A DNA stretch of 7,731 nucleotides from Candidatus Cloacimonadota bacterium (GTDB taxonomy: Bacteria; Cloacimonadota; Cloacimonadia; Cloacimonadales; Cloacimonadaceae). The notes beneath the pieces are model-generated. The model was given only the letters and a program-made list of their open reading frames with translations. It searched no databases and was not told the DNA's origin. The position numbers and the translations under genes are program-made. Below, piece after piece: positions 6,529 through 7,731 of the stretch (position 1 is the first letter of the stretch; every line of letters starts with the position of its first letter). Where the stretch lies: the NCBI GenBank assembly GCA_017995495.1, contig JAGOIS010000071.1:1-7731 (forward strand), in the 5' to 3' direction.

Positions 6529-7731
6529 TTAGAGATCCTGTTCAAACTGATCCTGGAAGCCGTAGCCGGGAGGATAATTGTAGGACAGCGAATCGCGGGA
6601 AACCACAGGTTCGTTGCCCTCGATGAAGATCTCGGAGATCCCTCCGCCCCGCACCACAAAGCCGGTATAGGGATTCACTCTCAGATGGGATATCCGGGGC
6701 GGCTCCACAAAAGAGTAGCGGGAATCGTTGGCTTTTGGGTTGCGGCCGTTGTTGTCGATCCTGATGGCCTTGGTCATGATCGGACCCCACACGCTGGCGG
6801 CGAGGGCTGATCCCACTTTCAGACTACGGTTGTCGAATCCTGTCCAGATCCCCAGGGTGTAGGCCTTGTTGAAGCCGATATACCAGGAATCGTTGTTCTG
6901 ATTGCTGGTGCCTGTTTTCCCCGCGCTTTCCCAATAATATCCGCTGCGGGAGGAGGCTCCGGTGCCGGACTCGGCAACTGTCTGCAACATGCTGGTCATC
7001 AAATACGCCACCTGGGGAGAGGTGACGCGATATTTCTGTGTGCCCGCGTGCTCGATGATCTTGCCGTTCATGTCCTCCACCTTGGTCACAAAGACCGGAT
7101 TGGTGCGCATCCCCTCATTGGGGAAGGTGGTATAGGCAGCGATCAGGTTCAGGGGGGTAACCTCGTAAGCCCCAAGCGCAGCGGTGAGATCCTGGGCCTT
7201 GACATTCAGCCCGAATCTGCGGAAAGCTTCGTTCATCGCTCCGATCCCAATATCCTGAGCGCATCTGACCGCCCAGGTGTTGTAGGACCATTGCAGAGCG
7301 ACCCGCATCCGGGTGTTGCCATGATATGACCCCCCGGAGTTTTGGGGTGACCAGCTGCCGATGGTGATCGGCGCGTCGCGCAGAACCTTGGCGGGATGGT
7401 AGCCCCTCTCTACCGCAATGGTGTAATAGATCGGTTTGATCGAAGATCCTGGCTGCCTTTTGGCTTGGGTGATGCGGTTGAATTTGCTGTGTTCAAAACT
7501 CCGGCCGCCGATCAGCACCCGCACGAAGCCGGTTTTATTCTCCAGCAAGGCAAGCCCGCCTTGGATGTACTTGGTGTCGATATCCTGAGCCCCCTTGGGC
7601 ACTGTGGAGATCCTGTGGGGAAATCCGCCGCTGCGCTCCACCCTGGCCAGGTAGCCATTGAAGATGGAATCCGCTGCGGAGGACATGTCGGAATCCAGGG
7701 TCGTATAGATCTTCAGGCCGCCTTCAAACAA
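6529..7731 (-). CDS. Class A penicillin-binding protein, transpeptidase domain (N-terminal part beyond window edge)
   Basis: This is the C-terminal 400 residues of a PBP1A-type bifunctional murein synthase, which cross-links peptidoglycan on the outer face of the cytoplasmic membrane. The first visible residues (FEGGLKIYTTLD) are the linker that normally precedes the transpeptidase domain, so the membrane anchor and glycosyltransferase domain lie outside the window. TTG at 7731 is an internal Leu codon, not a start. All three active-site motifs are present: SSIK (nucleophile S96, K99 in window numbering), SYN (149-151) and KTGTS (272-276). The C-terminal tail after about 335 contains PPRISHLRVNPYTGFVVRGG and ends in a Tyr/Phe/Gln-rich stretch without a recognised domain. 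The stop lies 32 nt upstream of the GlmU-like gene, close enough for co-transcription. The family is certain; mrcA/ponA naming is avoided because the N-terminal half is unseen. Confidence 0.94.
   Translation of the reverse strand: MFEGGLKIYTTLDSDMSSAADSIFNGYLARVERSGGFPHRISTVPKGAQDIDTKYIQGGLALLENKTGFVRVLIGGRSFEHSKFNRITQAKRQPGSSIKPIYYTIAVERGYHPAKVLRDAPITIGSWSPQNSGGSYHGNTRMRVALQWSYNTWAVRCAQDIGIGAMNEAFRRFGLNVKAQDLTAALGAYEVTPLNLIAAYTTFPNEGMRTNPVFVTKVEDMNGKIIEHAGTQKYRVTSPQVAYLMTSMLQTVAESGTGASSRSGYYWESAGKTGTSNQNNDSWYIGFNKAYTLGIWTGFDNRSLKVGSALAASVWGPIMTKAIRIDNNGRNPKANDSRYSFVEPPRISHLRVNPYTGFVVRGGGISEIFIEGNEPVVSRDSLSYNYPPGYGFQDQFEQDL

Noticed and set aside
7729..7731. TTG at the window edge as the start of the penicillin-binding protein
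   Set aside because: The residues that follow match the internal linker of class A proteins, so the true start lies beyond the window.

Overview
The window is a compact bacterial chromosome segment of moderately high GC in which every supported gene lies on the minus strand. Reading in the direction of transcription (right to left) the order is: class A penicillin-binding protein (5' end outside the window), GlmU-like nucleotidyltransferase/acyltransferase, PSP1/RicT-family protein, RlmN rRNA methyltransferase, DeoC aldolase, an internally duplicated ThyX thymidylate synthase, tRNA-Arg(CCG), and a Uup-type ABC-F ATPase (3' end outside the window). Coding density is nearly complete. The longest non-coding stretch is the 41 bases between thyX and the tRNA, so no gene-free region above 300 bases exists.

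The host looks like a Gram-negative-type bacterium outside the well-studied Proteobacteria. The GlmU-like gene belongs to the alternative family best known from Bacteroidetes and relatives, the RicT-type PSP1 protein is shared by Firmicutes, Bacteroidetes and several candidate phyla, and the ~474-residue two-domain ThyX recalls the long ThyX of Chlamydia. A lineage such as Cloacimonadota or another FCB-group or candidate phylum would fit. This is inference from gene content and was not tested by search.

The five genes from glmU-like to thyX look like one operon. The glmU-like stop abuts the ricT start (TAAATG), ricT/rlmN and rlmN/deoC each overlap by ATGA, and deoC and thyX are 8 nt apart. 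The penicillin-binding protein is only 32 nt upstream and may belong to the same unit. Themes are cell envelope (penicillin-binding protein plus a likely UDP-GlcNAc-forming enzyme), RNA maturation and translation (RicT, RlmN, tRNA-Arg, ABC-F) and deoxynucleotide metabolism (DeoC, ThyX).

The two most notable observations are protein architectures. In ThyX, the signature motifs are split in complementary fashion between the two halves. In DeoC, a ~48-residue N-terminal extension carries an amphipathic segment and a five-cysteine cluster. A further oddity is that the ABC-F start codon lies 12 nt after the encoded CCA of tRNA-Arg, with no visible Shine-Dalgarno sequence. I see no mobile element, CRISPR array, phage gene or clear defence system.
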